64,000 nucleotides of DNA, from the NCBI GenBank assembly GCA_015066105.1, contig SVOY01000005.1, positions 62,001 through 126,000 of the forward strand. Reading direction: 5' to 3'. Origin of the DNA: Oscillospiraceae bacterium. GTDB taxonomy: Bacteria > Bacillota > Clostridia > Oscillospirales > Acutalibacteraceae. How positions within the stretch are numbered: the stretch's first letter is position 1; every line of letters starts with the position of its first letter. Below the pieces are notes generated by a model, which did no database searches, was not told the DNA's origin, and saw only the letters and a list, made by a program, of their open reading frames with translations. This document shows positions 1 to 8,637 of the stretch, one piece after another. Made by a program: the position numbers and the translations under genes.

Positions 1-395
1 TAAAGGCTCAGCACATCACGGTATTTTTCATCAAGATTCATTATTGCGGATACAACAATATCAAAATTTTCTTTTGAGCAAATCATATCAAGCATAGACT
101 CATCAAAAACCTCGTCAACTTCATCAACAGGCACAGCCGACTCCCTGCTTCTTTTGACAGACATATTGATTGCAGTATTTTTTGCCGCCTTTATACAGTA
201 AGACGCCGTGCTTACGGAATCAACATCTTCAATCTTTTCTATGTGCCGTAAAATAGCAACAAAAGCTTCGTGCACGGCATCCTCGGCAACGAAGGGATCG
301 CAGAGAATTCTGCAGGCAGAAATGTACATTCTGTTTTTATATTTCTCATAAATCAGACGAAGCTTCTGCGCTTTTTCCGATGATGCTTCTGACAT
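1..395 (-). CDS. ECF-type RNA polymerase sigma factor (partial, runs off the window start)
   Basis: An open frame runs from an ATG at 395 off the left edge of the window, giving about 131 residues. The N-terminal part reads like sigma-70 region 2: a LRLIYEKYKNRMYISACRIL helix, then DPFVAEDAVHEAFVAILRHI, typical of extracytoplasmic-function sigma factors, followed by an AIN/KRSRES stretch leading into the linker. The DEKYRDVLSL start of region 4 is visible at the edge. The ribosome site AAGGAGG lies 7 bases before the ATG. The gene lies 18 bases downstream of the lipoprotein gene at 414-1640 on the same strand, so the two are probably co-transcribed. The signal sensed and the promoters recognised cannot be told from here. 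No anti-sigma gene is visible, but one could lie outside the window. Confidence 0.85.
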   Translation of the reverse strand, partial: MSEASSEKAQKLRLIYEKYKNRMYISACRILCDPFVAEDAVHEAFVAILRHIEKIEDVDSVSTASYCIKAAKNTAINMSVKRSRESAVPVDEVDEVFDESMLDMICSKENFDIVVSAIMNLDEKYRDVLSL

Positions 396-413
396 AAATT
401 GCCCTCCTTTGTT

Positions 414-1640
414 TTATTTCACAATATACTTCTGCGGACCCGATGAAAAAATAAGGCTGTTTTCCTGTGTGAAATCGCAGTTAAGCTCTTTGTAATATGC
501 TTCTATGCGGTTTGCACCCTTCAGCTTTCTTGTATCAATTATAACCGGTATTTCCGCCTGCTGTTTTTCCCCTATTTTTACATCAAGATAACCTTTACCG
601 TCAAAAGCATTAACTCTTTCTCCGTTAAGATAAAGTGACACTCTGTATGTACCCGGTTTTCCGTGAAGATTTATAATCAGTCTGCTGTCCGGCGATGCCT
701 TTGCAGTTATTTTTGTTTTTCTTACAAAAGAACCGGACTCTTTACTTATGTAAGAACCAATATCCTCATAGATATAACAAAAAGGATAACACTCAAATAT
801 TTCAAGATTGTTACTTTCCTCATAAACCGAATAAATTGTTCTGTTCACGGAAGAAACCTTATACAAAGAAGAATCATCGGTTATATCGGCATTTTGTGTT
901 GAATCGGCATACATCACAAGAGGAAAATTGCCAGAAATTCCGGGTTCAAGATAAATTCCGTAGTCATCATCTTCCTGTGCGATATAGCTTGGTGAAACCA
1001 AAACCGCACATGAAAGGCTTCTTATTTCGCCCTTTTCTCCCACATTAGGCACAAAGGTCATTTTTACCGTACTGCTTTCAAGTGGCTTTAATTCAAGTCG
1101 GTGAATTTCACCTGTCTGACCGTCAATTTCTGTTTTCTGCAAAATCCCGTCCACTTCAACAAACAAACCGAATTCCCAAGCCTTTGAGGATGCGTTAAAA
1201 AGCTGACAGAACACAGTAACAGGCTTTCCGTCATAAGTAAAATACTCTATTGTTTCCGGGTCTTCTGCGGCATTCTCAATACCCTCTTCGTCAAGAGCCC
1301 ACACAAAGTAATAAGACGGATAATCGGGCAGCTTCGCCATTTCTTCAGGCAAAAGCACCTGTGCGGTTGTTTGAGTTGTTGTTGAATATGCAGTTGTTGT
1401 ATTTTCGGTTGTTAAGGTATTTGTTGTTGATGATGAGGTTATCTCCCTCTCAGAAATTGATGTCTCTGCATCTGATGTGGGTTGCGTATTTTCAGCGTTA
1501 ATCGATGTTGTCTGCTCGCTTGTTGAAGCAACAGTAGTTGATGTTGCTTCATTTTCAGGCTTTTTCGCCGTTGAACAGGCACTAAGGGCACAAAATACAA
1601 AAAGCATTGCCGACAGCATTACAAAGATTTTTCTGTTCAT
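414..1640 (-). CDS. Putative secreted lipoprotein with Ser/Thr-rich linker
   Basis: About 408 residues from the ATG at 1640, preceded by GGAAAGGA at a good distance. An upstream in-frame ATG at 1679 would put 13 extra residues before the signal peptide and is less likely. The N-terminus MNRKIFVMLSAMLF leads into a lipobox (LSAC), so the mature protein should be lipid-anchored on the outer face. Residues of roughly 35-95 of the mature part are Ser/Thr-rich and look like a cell-wall-spanning linker. The remainder looks like beta-rich extracellular domains with no enzyme motif I can name. It precedes the partial ECF sigma gene by 18 bases. A surface sensor role is possible but is inference only. 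Confidence 0.75.
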   Translation of the reverse strand: MNRKIFVMLSAMLFVFCALSACSTAKKPENEATSTTVASTSEQTTSINAENTQPTSDAETSISEREITSSSTTNTLTTENTTTAYSTTTQTTAQVLLPEEMAKLPDYPSYYFVWALDEEGIENAAEDPETIEYFTYDGKPVTVFCQLFNASSKAWEFGLFVEVDGILQKTEIDGQTGEIHRLELKPLESSTVKMTFVPNVGEKGEIRSLSCAVLVSPSYIAQEDDDYGIYLEPGISGNFPLVMYADSTQNADITDDSSLYKVSSVNRTIYSVYEESNNLEIFECYPFCYIYEDIGSYISKESGSFVRKTKITAKASPDSRLIINLHGKPGTYRVSLYLNGERVNAFDGKGYLDVKIGEKQQAEIPVIIDTRKLKGANRIEAYYKELNCDFTQENSLIFSSGPQKYIVK

Positions 1641-1750
1641 AAAGCTTATTCCTTTCCTGTAATTTAAAAGGCCTTTCATATATATAAACAGATTGCAATA
1701 TTAAAAAGTTACAAATATTATAAATTTATTTGTTGTTTGCATAAAAAACA

Positions 1751-1770
1751 GCCGCGACTTTCGTCGCGGC
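1751..1770 (-). terminator. Rho-independent terminator downstream of pckG
   Basis: A perfect hairpin GCCGCGAC / GTCGCGGC with a short loop is followed on the minus strand by TGTTTTTTAT. It lies about 80 bases past the pckG stop and separates it from the lipoprotein/sigma operon. Confidence 0.8.
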
Positions 1771-1790
1771 ATTTGATTTTTGTATAATTG

Positions 1791-1854
1791 ACCTCGCCGG
1801 TCAGGCGTTACTTTTCTTGCAAGAAAAGTAACCAAAAGAACCCTGATTTCCTTA
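1791..1854 (-). repeat. 3'-end palindromic element, copy 1 (at pckG stop codon)
   Basis: Read in the direction of pckG, the element starts at the stop codon. It runs AATCAGGG, then TTCTTTTGGTTAC, then a perfect palindrome centred on TTCTTGCAAGAA, then GTAACGCC and a GC-rich tail. The same order and orientation relative to the upstream gene recur at 18992-19050 and 19621-19679. Confidence 0.8.
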
Positions 1855-3642
1855 TTCAGCTGTGTTAGCCTTGAGAGTTTCAAGCTCTGCACGAAGCTCC
1901 TTGGGAAGCTTGTCGCCGAACTTTGCATAGAACTCCTCAATGCCCTTTGCATCCTCAGCCCAGAGAGCCTTGTCAACGTCAAGAATCTTCTTAAGGCTTT
2001 CAACAGTAACCTCACCTTCAAGGCCTTCAAGGTTGATATCCTCAGCGTTGGGAAGGTAACCGATAGCAGTCTCCTGTGCGCCTACCTTGCCTTCACAGCG
2101 GTTGATAATCCACTCAAGAACACGAAGGTTGTCACCGAAGCCGGGCCACATGAAGTTGCCTTCGTCGTCCTTACGGAACCAGTTAACGTTGAAAATCTTG
2201 GGAGCCTTGTCAGCCTCAAGAGTTTCACCGATGTCAATCCAATGCTGCCAGTAGTCAGCCATATCATAGCCGCAGAAGGGAAGCATTGCCATGGGGTCAC
2301 GGCGAACAACGCCTACTGCACCTGCAGCTGCTGCTGTTGTTTCTGAAGCCATGATTGAGCCTACGAATACACCGTGGTTCCAATCACGTGACTGATAAAC
2401 AAGGGGAGCAAGCTTTGCACGGCGGCCGCCGAATACGATAGCTGATACGGGTACACCGTCGGGATTTTCGAACTCACTGCTGATGCAGGGGCAGTTCTTT
2501 GCGGGAGCTGTGAAACGGCTGTTGGGGTGTGCACCCTTGATTTCGTCAACCTTACCGTTCCAGGGCTTGCCTGTCCACTCAACTGCATTTTCGGGAGGAT
2601 TCTTGTCAAGGCCTTCCCACCATACTGTGTTGTCATCAAGGTTGTGAGCAACGTTTGTGAAGATTGTGCCCTTCTTTGTTGAAAGGAGAGCGTTGGGGTT
2701 TGACTTCATATTTGTGCCGGGAGCAACGCCGAAGAAGCCGTTTTCGGGGTTGATAGCGTAAAGTCTGCCGTCTGCGCCCTTACGGATCCAGGCAATATCG
2801 TCACCTACGCACCATACCTTGTAGCCCTTAGCCTTGTAGCCCTCGGGAGGAATGAGCATAGCGAGGTTGGTCTTACCGCAAGCTGAGGGGAATGCTGCAC
2901 AGATGTACTTAACCTCGCCCTGAGGATTTTCAATACCGAGGATGAGCATATGCTCAGCCATCCAGCCTTCCTTTCTGCCCTGGTTTGAAGCGATACGCAG
3001 AGCAAAGCACTTCTTACCGAGAAGCACGTTTCCGCCGTAGCCTGAGTTAACTGAGATGATTGTGTTATCCTGGGGGAACTGGCAGATGTATCTCTTTTCT
3101 TCGTTGATTTCGCAACGGCAATGGAGACCGCGTACCCAGTCGTTGCTGTTGCCGAGGCTTTCAAGCACGTTGAAGCCTACTCTTGTCATGATAACCATGT
3201 TGAGTACAACGTAAATTGAGTCTGTAAGCTCAATACCTGCCTTTGAGAACTTTGAGCCTACGGGGCCCATTGAATAGGGAATGATGTATGCTGTTCTGCC
3301 CTTGTAGCTGTCCTTTGCAATGCCGTAAAGCATTTCATAAGCCTCTGCGGGGTCCATCCAGTTGTTTGTGGGGCCTGCTTCTTCCTTTGTGGGGGCGCAG
3401 ATGAAGGTTCTGCCTTCAACACGGGCAACGTCGTTTACTGCTGTTCTGTGAAGATAGCAATCGGGAAGAAGGTCCTGGTTGAGCTTTGTGAGCTCGCCTG
3501 TTGAGCAAGCCTCTGCGCGAAGAGCCTCAATCTGCTCCTCTGAGCCGTCAATCCATACAACCTTATCGGGGTTTACGAGAGCAAGCTTATCCTCAAGCCA
3601 CTCAAGGACGCTCTTGTTCTTTGTGGGTGCGTTCTGAAGCAT
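1852..3642 (-). CDS. pckG: Phosphoenolpyruvate carboxykinase (GTP)
   Basis: 596 residues, the usual length for GTP-dependent PEPCK (about 600), interconverting oxaloacetate and PEP in the cytoplasm. The GTP-class kinase-1a loop FPSACGKTN is at residues 251-259 and the kinase-2 metal motif DDIAW follows at 281-285. The GTP-family NWFRKDDEG and WPGFGDN segments lie towards the C-terminus. This is not the ATP-type enzyme more common in Bacillus and Clostridium. In fermenters it often runs in the carboxylating direction to feed succinate or propionate, but the direction here is inference. It stands alone, with its own promoter (3722-3750) and terminator, and the transcript has a leader of about 70 bases. 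Confidence in identity is high. Confidence 0.97.
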   Translation of the reverse strand: MLQNAPTKNKSVLEWLEDKLALVNPDKVVWIDGSEEQIEALRAEACSTGELTKLNQDLLPDCYLHRTAVNDVARVEGRTFICAPTKEEAGPTNNWMDPAEAYEMLYGIAKDSYKGRTAYIIPYSMGPVGSKFSKAGIELTDSIYVVLNMVIMTRVGFNVLESLGNSNDWVRGLHCRCEINEEKRYICQFPQDNTIISVNSGYGGNVLLGKKCFALRIASNQGRKEGWMAEHMLILGIENPQGEVKYICAAFPSACGKTNLAMLIPPEGYKAKGYKVWCVGDDIAWIRKGADGRLYAINPENGFFGVAPGTNMKSNPNALLSTKKGTIFTNVAHNLDDNTVWWEGLDKNPPENAVEWTGKPWNGKVDEIKGAHPNSRFTAPAKNCPCISSEFENPDGVPVSAIVFGGRRAKLAPLVYQSRDWNHGVFVGSIMASETTAAAAGAVGVVRRDPMAMLPFCGYDMADYWQHWIDIGETLEADKAPKIFNVNWFRKDDEGNFMWPGFGDNLRVLEWIINRCEGKVGAQETAIGYLPNAEDINLEGLEGEVTVESLKKILDVDKALWAEDAKGIEEFYAKFGDKLPKELRAELETLKANTAE

Positions 3643-3721
3643 AGTAAAAACTTCCTTTCATAATGAAAATTTAATCGTAGCCTAAAATTACTCCTTGTAC
3701 TCCATACTACTATTCCAGTAC

Positions 3722-3750
3722 ATTATACTTATTTCAAATCAATTTTGCAA
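3722..3750 (-). promoter_or_regulatory. Sigma-A promoter of pckG
   Basis: On the minus strand TTGCAA (3745-3750) is followed after exactly 17 bases by TATAAT (3722-3727). The pckG ATG is about 80 bases further on, leaving a leader that contains an imperfect GTACT...AGTAC inverted repeat of unknown function. Confidence 0.75.
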
Positions 3751-3851
3751 TAGGCAGAATGTAAAAAAATAATGTTTAAAAGTTATATTGTTATGCAGAT
3801 TTGATATAAGCCGGCAAGGCACGCGGCTCACTCTGAAGCTTACCGCCCTGC

Positions 3852-3886
3852 AAAAAAGAAGAGCGCCCTGGCGCCCCTTCTTTTTT
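3852..3886 (-). terminator. Terminator of the lipoprotein gene at 3895-4809
   Basis: Strong hairpin with AAAAAAGAAG on one arm and CTTCTTTTTT on the other around a GCGCC/GGCGC core. The T-run is present on both strands. It begins 9 bases past the stop of the gene at 3895. Confidence 0.85.
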
Positions 3887-3894
3887 AATAAAGT

Positions 3895-4809
3895 TTACTT
3901 TTTACCGCTGTCATCCTCGTCAAAGATGTTGCTTATGTAAAGGGTATAGTCCTCGCCGTCACCGGGGTAAGCATAAGCCTCGGTCATAGTGTCGTTCATA
4001 TAGTAATCTATGCGGCCATCACCCGAGGGCACGTATTCCCAGCAAGATGGCAGGCTGAGGCTGACGTTCACGTTTTCAACGGCACCGTCGCCCACAATTT
4101 CGGCAACGATTTTAACGGTTTTCATTTCGCCGTCAAAGGCATCGGCTATTTCCTTTGCAAAGTCCTCAAGCTCACCGTCATAGACTACGGTTACATCCTC
4201 TTTGTTACCCACGGAGTTTTCAAAGCTCACCGACGTAAGGGCAAGGCTTTCCTTATCAAAGTAAAAATAACGCTGTGCCTTTTTGCTTTCATCCTCTGAA
4301 AGGCTTTTAAGCTTATACACATCGCCCTCTTCGCTTACACAGACAAGCTTCTTATCCTCAAAAAGGTCTGTTACAAGGTCGTCCATGTCAAGCTCCTCGC
4401 CCCTTTCAAGGTCCTCAATGTCACGGTAAGCCTTTACACGGCCATTCTCCACGGCAAAATCAAAACCCTTTATAAAGCCCGAAACCGCTCCGTTCTCCTT
4501 TTGGGCGTAAGCAAGCTCTCCGTCATATCTGAACACCTGGCGGATATATGAGCTTCCGTCACTGCTTTCACAGCTGACGGTGAGTGTGTCGTGCTTTTCC
4601 ATAAGGGTCTCAAGCTGATTTGCAGCCGTGAGCCTTTTAATGCTGAGGCCGACCTCCTCAAGAGTCTTCTCGGTTTCCTTGACTGCGGCAGAGGTTGTTG
4701 TGCCCTCAGCCGTGGCATCCGTGTTCTCATCATTATCGCGGCAGGCAGTGAATGCAAAAAGCATTACAAGGCAAAGAAGCACCGCAAGCATATTTTTTAA
4801 TTTTTTCAT
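3895..4809 (-). CDS. Predicted lipoprotein of unknown function
   Basis: 304 residues from the ATG at 4809, preceded by GGAGGTAATACT. The in-frame upstream ATG at 4872 would place non-signal residues in front and lacks a ribosome site. MKKLKNMLAVLLCLVMLFA followed by FTAC is a type II signal peptide with a lipobox cysteine. A DNDENTDATAEGTTTSAAVK-like low-complexity linker follows, then about 250 residues rich in Asp, Glu and aromatic residues. The pattern resembles LolA/outer-surface sensor-like beta folds, but I cannot assign a family. It is monocistronic with its own terminator. The neighbouring secreted lipase gene is divergent. Confidence 0.7.
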   Translation of the reverse strand: MKKLKNMLAVLLCLVMLFAFTACRDNDENTDATAEGTTTSAAVKETEKTLEEVGLSIKRLTAANQLETLMEKHDTLTVSCESSDGSSYIRQVFRYDGELAYAQKENGAVSGFIKGFDFAVENGRVKAYRDIEDLERGEELDMDDLVTDLFEDKKLVCVSEEGDVYKLKSLSEDESKKAQRYFYFDKESLALTSVSFENSVGNKEDVTVVYDGELEDFAKEIADAFDGEMKTVKIVAEIVGDGAVENVNVSLSLPSCWEYVPSGDGRIDYYMNDTMTEAYAYPGDGEDYTLYISNIFDEDDSGKK

Positions 4810-4911
4810 AGTATTACCTCCTTCGTGGTTACATTTTATCACATTATGTAAAAAAAGTAAATCCCCCGTCATTTTATCGCTATAACAGAGCTAAAAAAGC
4901 AGGGCAAAGCG

Positions 4912-4939
4912 TTGACAAAGCATACTATATTATGATAAT
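4912..4939 (+). promoter_or_regulatory. Sigma-A promoter of the secreted lipase
   Basis: TTGACA at 4912-4917, a 16-base spacer and GATAAT at 4934-4939, about 46 bases before the ATG at 4986. Confidence 0.75.
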
Positions 4940-4985
4940 ATGTGTTTGCCAAATTTTACTCAATATTTTTTAGGAGGCTTTTAAA

Positions 4986-6419
4986 ATGAAGAAAGTATTT
5001 TCATTGGTTCTCGCACTCATCCTTGCTTTTACAATGTGCGTTCCCGCTTTTGCAGCAAACGAAACTGCATATGACGGTGACCCCATTGTTGTTGTAAGAG
5101 GTATTGACTTTGCGGGACTCGTAAAGGAAGACGGCTCAAAGGCAATCAGCATTGACGCTTTTGACCTTTTCAACCTTGTGCTCGACATCGGCTCTTACAA
5201 AATGAGAGGCGACGAAAACGCTACCATGAACGCTATCATTGATTTCGGTAAGAGCGTATTCAGCGACATTGCCCGCGACAAGGAGGGCAACCCCCTCAAC
5301 TCAGGCGTACATATTCCCAAGTATCTCACATCAGCCGCAAACATTGACTTAAGCGGTGACGAATGGGCAGACACAGCTGTCGGTCTCTTCCGCTCACTTG
5401 CCAACAAGTTCGGCGGCGAAAACGTATACCTTTACACCTTCGACTGGAGACTGAGCCCCGACGCTCTCGCTGATGACCTCAACAGCTTCCTTGAGCTTGT
5501 AAAAAGCGAAACAGGCGCAACCAAGCTTGACCTTGCAGCCTGCAGCATGGGCGGTATGATTACAACTGCTTATCTTGACAAGTACGGCGCAGGCAGTGTT
5601 GACAGTGTTGTATACCTTTCATCAGCTCACAACGGCGGTGACATCATCGGCTCAGCCTTCACGGGCGACCTTACAATCAGCGGCAGTATGTTAAGCGACT
5701 TTGTAATCAGCAAGGTTTCAACCAACTGGTTCTTAAAGATTTTCATCAAGCTTCTTGACATTCTCGGCATTGTTGATTCACTTGCAAACTTTGTTGACGA
5801 TGTAATCACAAACAACAAGGAAGCTATCTACGACGAGCTTCTTTGCGAAACCTTTGCTACCGCATACGGTCTCTGGGCACTTATTCCCGATGAATACTTT
5901 GACGAGGCAGTAAGCTTCTTCTTTGACGGTAAGGACGGCTATGACACCGCACTTGCAGAGATTGCTGATGTAAGAGAATTCGTGTTTGATACAGAAAACA
6001 TCCTTGCTGATGTTTATGCTTCAGGCACAAAGGTAAGCTTTGTTTCACACTACAACTCAGCACAGCTTCCCATCTACTCAAACTGCGATATGCACGGTGA
6101 CGGCGTTCTTGAAAGCAAGAGAACATCAGGCGGTGCAACATTTGCAAAATACGGTGCCGCCCTTTCAGACGAGGAGCTTGCAGGCGTAGCTGCTGAGTAC
6201 ATCTCACCCGATAAGGTTGTAAACGCTTCAACCTGCCTGTACCCCGAAACAACATGGATTGTAAAGGGTGCAAAGCACGTTGGCTGTAAGGACAACAGCG
6301 ACCATACAGAATTCGCTATCTGGCTCCTTACCCAGGATACTCAGCCCACAGTTAAGACAAACGCCGCATATCCCGCTTTCATCAACTGTGACGCTAACGA
6401 AAACTTTATCGCATTCTGA
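4986..6419 (+). CDS. Secreted LCAT/lipase-like alpha/beta hydrolase
   Basis: 477 residues with a cleavable signal peptide (MKKVFSLVLALILAF, cleavage near AFA-AN at residue 23). The body resembles lecithin:cholesterol acyltransferase-type lipases. An FDWRLS motif lies at residues 152-157 and a nucleophile elbow LAACSMGG at 183-190, with Ser187 as the likely nucleophile. The first Gly of GxSxG is replaced by Ala. HGDGVLES supplies a possible acid residue region, and VKGAKHVGC or SDHTEFA the catalytic His. It is probably an extracellular esterase or phospholipase, but the substrate is unknown. The start is supported by TAGGAGG 9 bases upstream. It is a single gene with a strong promoter and terminator. 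Confidence 0.75.
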   Translation: MKKVFSLVLALILAFTMCVPAFAANETAYDGDPIVVVRGIDFAGLVKEDGSKAISIDAFDLFNLVLDIGSYKMRGDENATMNAIIDFGKSVFSDIARDKEGNPLNSGVHIPKYLTSAANIDLSGDEWADTAVGLFRSLANKFGGENVYLYTFDWRLSPDALADDLNSFLELVKSETGATKLDLAACSMGGMITTAYLDKYGAGSVDSVVYLSSAHNGGDIIGSAFTGDLTISGSMLSDFVISKVSTNWFLKIFIKLLDILGIVDSLANFVDDVITNNKEAIYDELLCETFATAYGLWALIPDEYFDEAVSFFFDGKDGYDTALAEIADVREFVFDTENILADVYASGTKVSFVSHYNSAQLPIYSNCDMHGDGVLESKRTSGGATFAKYGAALSDEELAGVAAEYISPDKVVNASTCLYPETTWIVKGAKHVGCKDNSDHTEFAIWLLTQDTQPTVKTNAAYPAFINCDANENFIAF

Positions 6420-6446
6420 TTTACCTTTGAAAAATTGAATAATCGC

Positions 6447-6484
6447 AAAGCTCCGTAACGCATCAGGCGTTGCGGAGCTTTTTT
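6447..6484 (+). terminator. Terminator of the secreted lipase
   Basis: Hairpin arms AAAGCTCCGTAACGC and GCGTTGCGGAGCTT around ATCAG, followed by TTTT. It lies about 28 bases past the stop. Confidence 0.85.
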
Positions 6485-6523
6485 GCAGGGAATTTTAGGA
6501 AGCGACGCCCCGTAGTTCCGATT

Positions 6524-6621
6524 GACTCCTTCCGTCAAAATCTTTAATTCTGCCACCTTTCTCAAAGAGGGAGGCTGCCTTCCTCCCCGAGGAAGGGGGA
6601 CCGCTTGCGGTGGAAGGAGTC
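6524..6621. repeat. Intergenic palindromic repeat of about 98 bp (GACTCCTTCC ends)
   Basis: The gap from 6420 to 6758 holds no gene. Its core is bounded by GACTCCTTCC (6524-6533) and the reverse complement GGAAGGAGTC (6612-6621). Inside are nested imperfect inverted repeats, including TGCCACC with CTCAAAGAGGGAGG and CCTTCCTCCCCGAGGAAGG. From memory, this resembles abundant intergenic repeats of gut Ruminococcaceae/Faecalibacterium genomes. A GCCGCCGCTTCGGCGGC hairpin (6628-6644), a low-complexity ATAA-rich stretch and an AAGGGTCGCTTCGC motif (6687-6700) follow. Confidence 0.65.
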
Positions 6622-6718
6622 AGTAGCGCCGCCGCTTCGGCGGCTAAGATAAAAGATAATGGATAATAAATAATAGATAACAGTAAAGGGTCGCTTCGCT
6701 CCGATTGAGCAGTAAGGA

Positions 6719-6753
6719 AACAGTCCCCGGAATATCGAATTCTGGGGACTGTT
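6719..6753 (-). terminator. Hairpin terminator of the LRR protein gene
   Basis: AACAGTCCCC (6719-6728) pairs with GGGGACTGTT (6744-6753), and an inner GAAT/ATTC helix extends the stem. It starts 6 bases past the stop of the minus-strand LRR gene. The T-run is weak (TTTCC). Confidence 0.6.
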
Positions 6754-6758
6754 GAGGT

Positions 6759-8567
6759 TTATTTAACTTTTACGCTCTTGACAGCACTCCAGGAGGAGTA
6801 AACCGTGCCGCTCGATGTTTTCTTATAGGCTCTTACCTTGAAGTAGTAGGTTTTGCCGCTTTTAAGCTTTGTTTTTGAGCCTGCAAGCTTGTTTGCCTCA
6901 TAGGATTTGACCTTTTTGTAGGTACCATTCTTGCTTGTTGAATAGTAAAGCTGATAACCGCTCTCTCCCGCTACATTGTTCCACTTGATTACAGCCTTAC
7001 CCTTTGTTTTTGAGTAAATATCTGTAACCGAGGGAGCCTTGGGCTTGATTGTGAAGCTCAGCTTTTTTGTGCCGCTGTATTTGCCCTTGAAAGTAACCGT
7101 TACTGTGTACTTGCCGGGGTTCTTTCTGCCGCTTGCGTATTTAACGGTATAGTCGGTGTCCTTTTTAAGGGTGTTGCCCTTGCTGTCCTTAACAACTACA
7201 GTTGGTGCTTTTGTTTTGCCGTTGTAGGTGTAGGTTGAGGTGGAAAGCTTGACCGACTTGGGATAATAAATTGTTTTGCTTGATTTCACATCACCGCAGA
7301 CGGTGCATTTTGTTACCTGCTTGCCGTTTTTCTTAAGGGTTGCTTTTGTTGTGGTGGTTTTGTAGGTGTGGGATTTTTTCTCAATCGTCTTCTGTGCTAC
7401 CGTAACTTTTCCGCAAACCGAGCATATTTTACCCTCAGTTAAACCAACATTATTACAATCAGATGTTTTTCCCTCTAAAGTTTTTTCTATATGTTTGCAA
7501 ATGTAATTATAATTTATATTCGCGTTAGTTATACACTCATTATAACTTGGCGTTATGTATATTTCATCCCACTGCTCTTTACTGCCACTATAATTAACAA
7601 CTGAAAGGTTTTCACATAATATAAATGCGCACTCACTTATACTCTTAATACTATCCGGTATAAATATCTCCTTTAGAGAACTGCAAATATGAAAAGTATG
7701 TTCATTTATGTATTTAACTCCATGCGGAATTATAATTTTTTCAATAGAATCACAAAAAGCAAATGCATATGCACCTATACTTTTTACGGTAATAGGTATG
7801 TTAACATCCACTAATTTGTTGCATAATCTAAATAATTCACTTGGAATTGCTTCTAACTCTTCAGGAAGTTTAATTCTTTTAAGTTCGCTACAATAACTAA
7901 AAGCTGCATCATCTATAACTTCAACGCTATCTGGTATGTCGAGTTCTATAATATTGCAAACTGAAAAAGCCTCTTGTCCTATTCTTTTTAAATTTTTTGA
8001 TAAAGAAACTTCTTCTAAAAGAGATTCATAAAAAGCATATTTTTCAATTTCAGTAACACTATCAGGTATAACCGCTTTCTTTAAGCTTGTCCCCCAAAAT
8101 GCATACATCGGTATTTTTTTTAATCCATCGGGTAAATTTATGCTTTTAAGCATACTGCAATTAGAAAAAGCGTATTCTCCAATTTCTAAAACACTATTTG
8201 GAATATTTATTTCCAATAAATCTTCGCAATTTGAAAACGCTGATTTTCCAATTCGTTTTATCGTTTCTCCTTCTATTTCTACGAATTTTAACTCTTTTAA
8301 ATTCATAAAAGCAGAATCACCTATACTTGTTACACCTGATTTTATTACTACAGAATTTATATCAACATACTTATAATCAAAATAAGTATCATCCATATCT
8401 CCACTACCACTGATTATCAATTCTTTTGTTGCCGTATCATAGCTCCAATTGACATTTTCTCCGCACTTTCCTTTTTCAATAACCGCACTTCCCTCAGACG
8501 AAAAGCACACCACAGCCGTCATAATAACAGCCATTAACAAAAATAGTTTTTTAAATTTCTTTTTCAT
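6759..8567 (-). CDS. Secreted BspA-like leucine-rich-repeat protein with Fn3 domain (LRR module 1)
   Basis: 602 residues. Signal peptide at residues 1-28 (MKKKFKKLFLLMAVIMTAVV). About ten BspA/LRR_5-type repeats from roughly residue 70 to 345 show the pattern 'IPDSV..I...AF..C..L..V.LP'. A short Cys-pair segment (ICSVCGK, KCTVCGD) covers about 380-425, then comes a beta-sandwich segment (YNGKTKAPTVVVKD...). A C-terminal fibronectin type III-like domain (VIKWNNVAGESGYQLYYS) ends the protein. No LPxTG or other anchor is visible. Such proteins usually bind host or bacterial surfaces. The LRR half (about 7440-8567) is clearly more AT-rich than the Fn3 half, which suggests domain shuffling. AAGGAGAAATCGAAA precedes the ATG. 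It is divergent from a small Xre regulator with palindromic sites between them. Confidence 0.85.
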   Translation of the reverse strand: MKKKFKKLFLLMAVIMTAVVCFSSEGSAVIEKGKCGENVNWSYDTATKELIISGSGDMDDTYFDYKYVDINSVVIKSGVTSIGDSAFMNLKELKFVEIEGETIKRIGKSAFSNCEDLLEINIPNSVLEIGEYAFSNCSMLKSINLPDGLKKIPMYAFWGTSLKKAVIPDSVTEIEKYAFYESLLEEVSLSKNLKRIGQEAFSVCNIIELDIPDSVEVIDDAAFSYCSELKRIKLPEELEAIPSELFRLCNKLVDVNIPITVKSIGAYAFAFCDSIEKIIIPHGVKYINEHTFHICSSLKEIFIPDSIKSISECAFILCENLSVVNYSGSKEQWDEIYITPSYNECITNANINYNYICKHIEKTLEGKTSDCNNVGLTEGKICSVCGKVTVAQKTIEKKSHTYKTTTTKATLKKNGKQVTKCTVCGDVKSSKTIYYPKSVKLSTSTYTYNGKTKAPTVVVKDSKGNTLKKDTDYTVKYASGRKNPGKYTVTVTFKGKYSGTKKLSFTIKPKAPSVTDIYSKTKGKAVIKWNNVAGESGYQLYYSTSKNGTYKKVKSYEANKLAGSKTKLKSGKTYYFKVRAYKKTSSGTVYSSWSAVKSVKVK

Positions 8568-8637
8568 TTTCGATTTCTCCTTATGTTCTTTTTAGCAATG
8601 GCAGTTATATATCCCCTGTCATACGCCAGCAATATCA

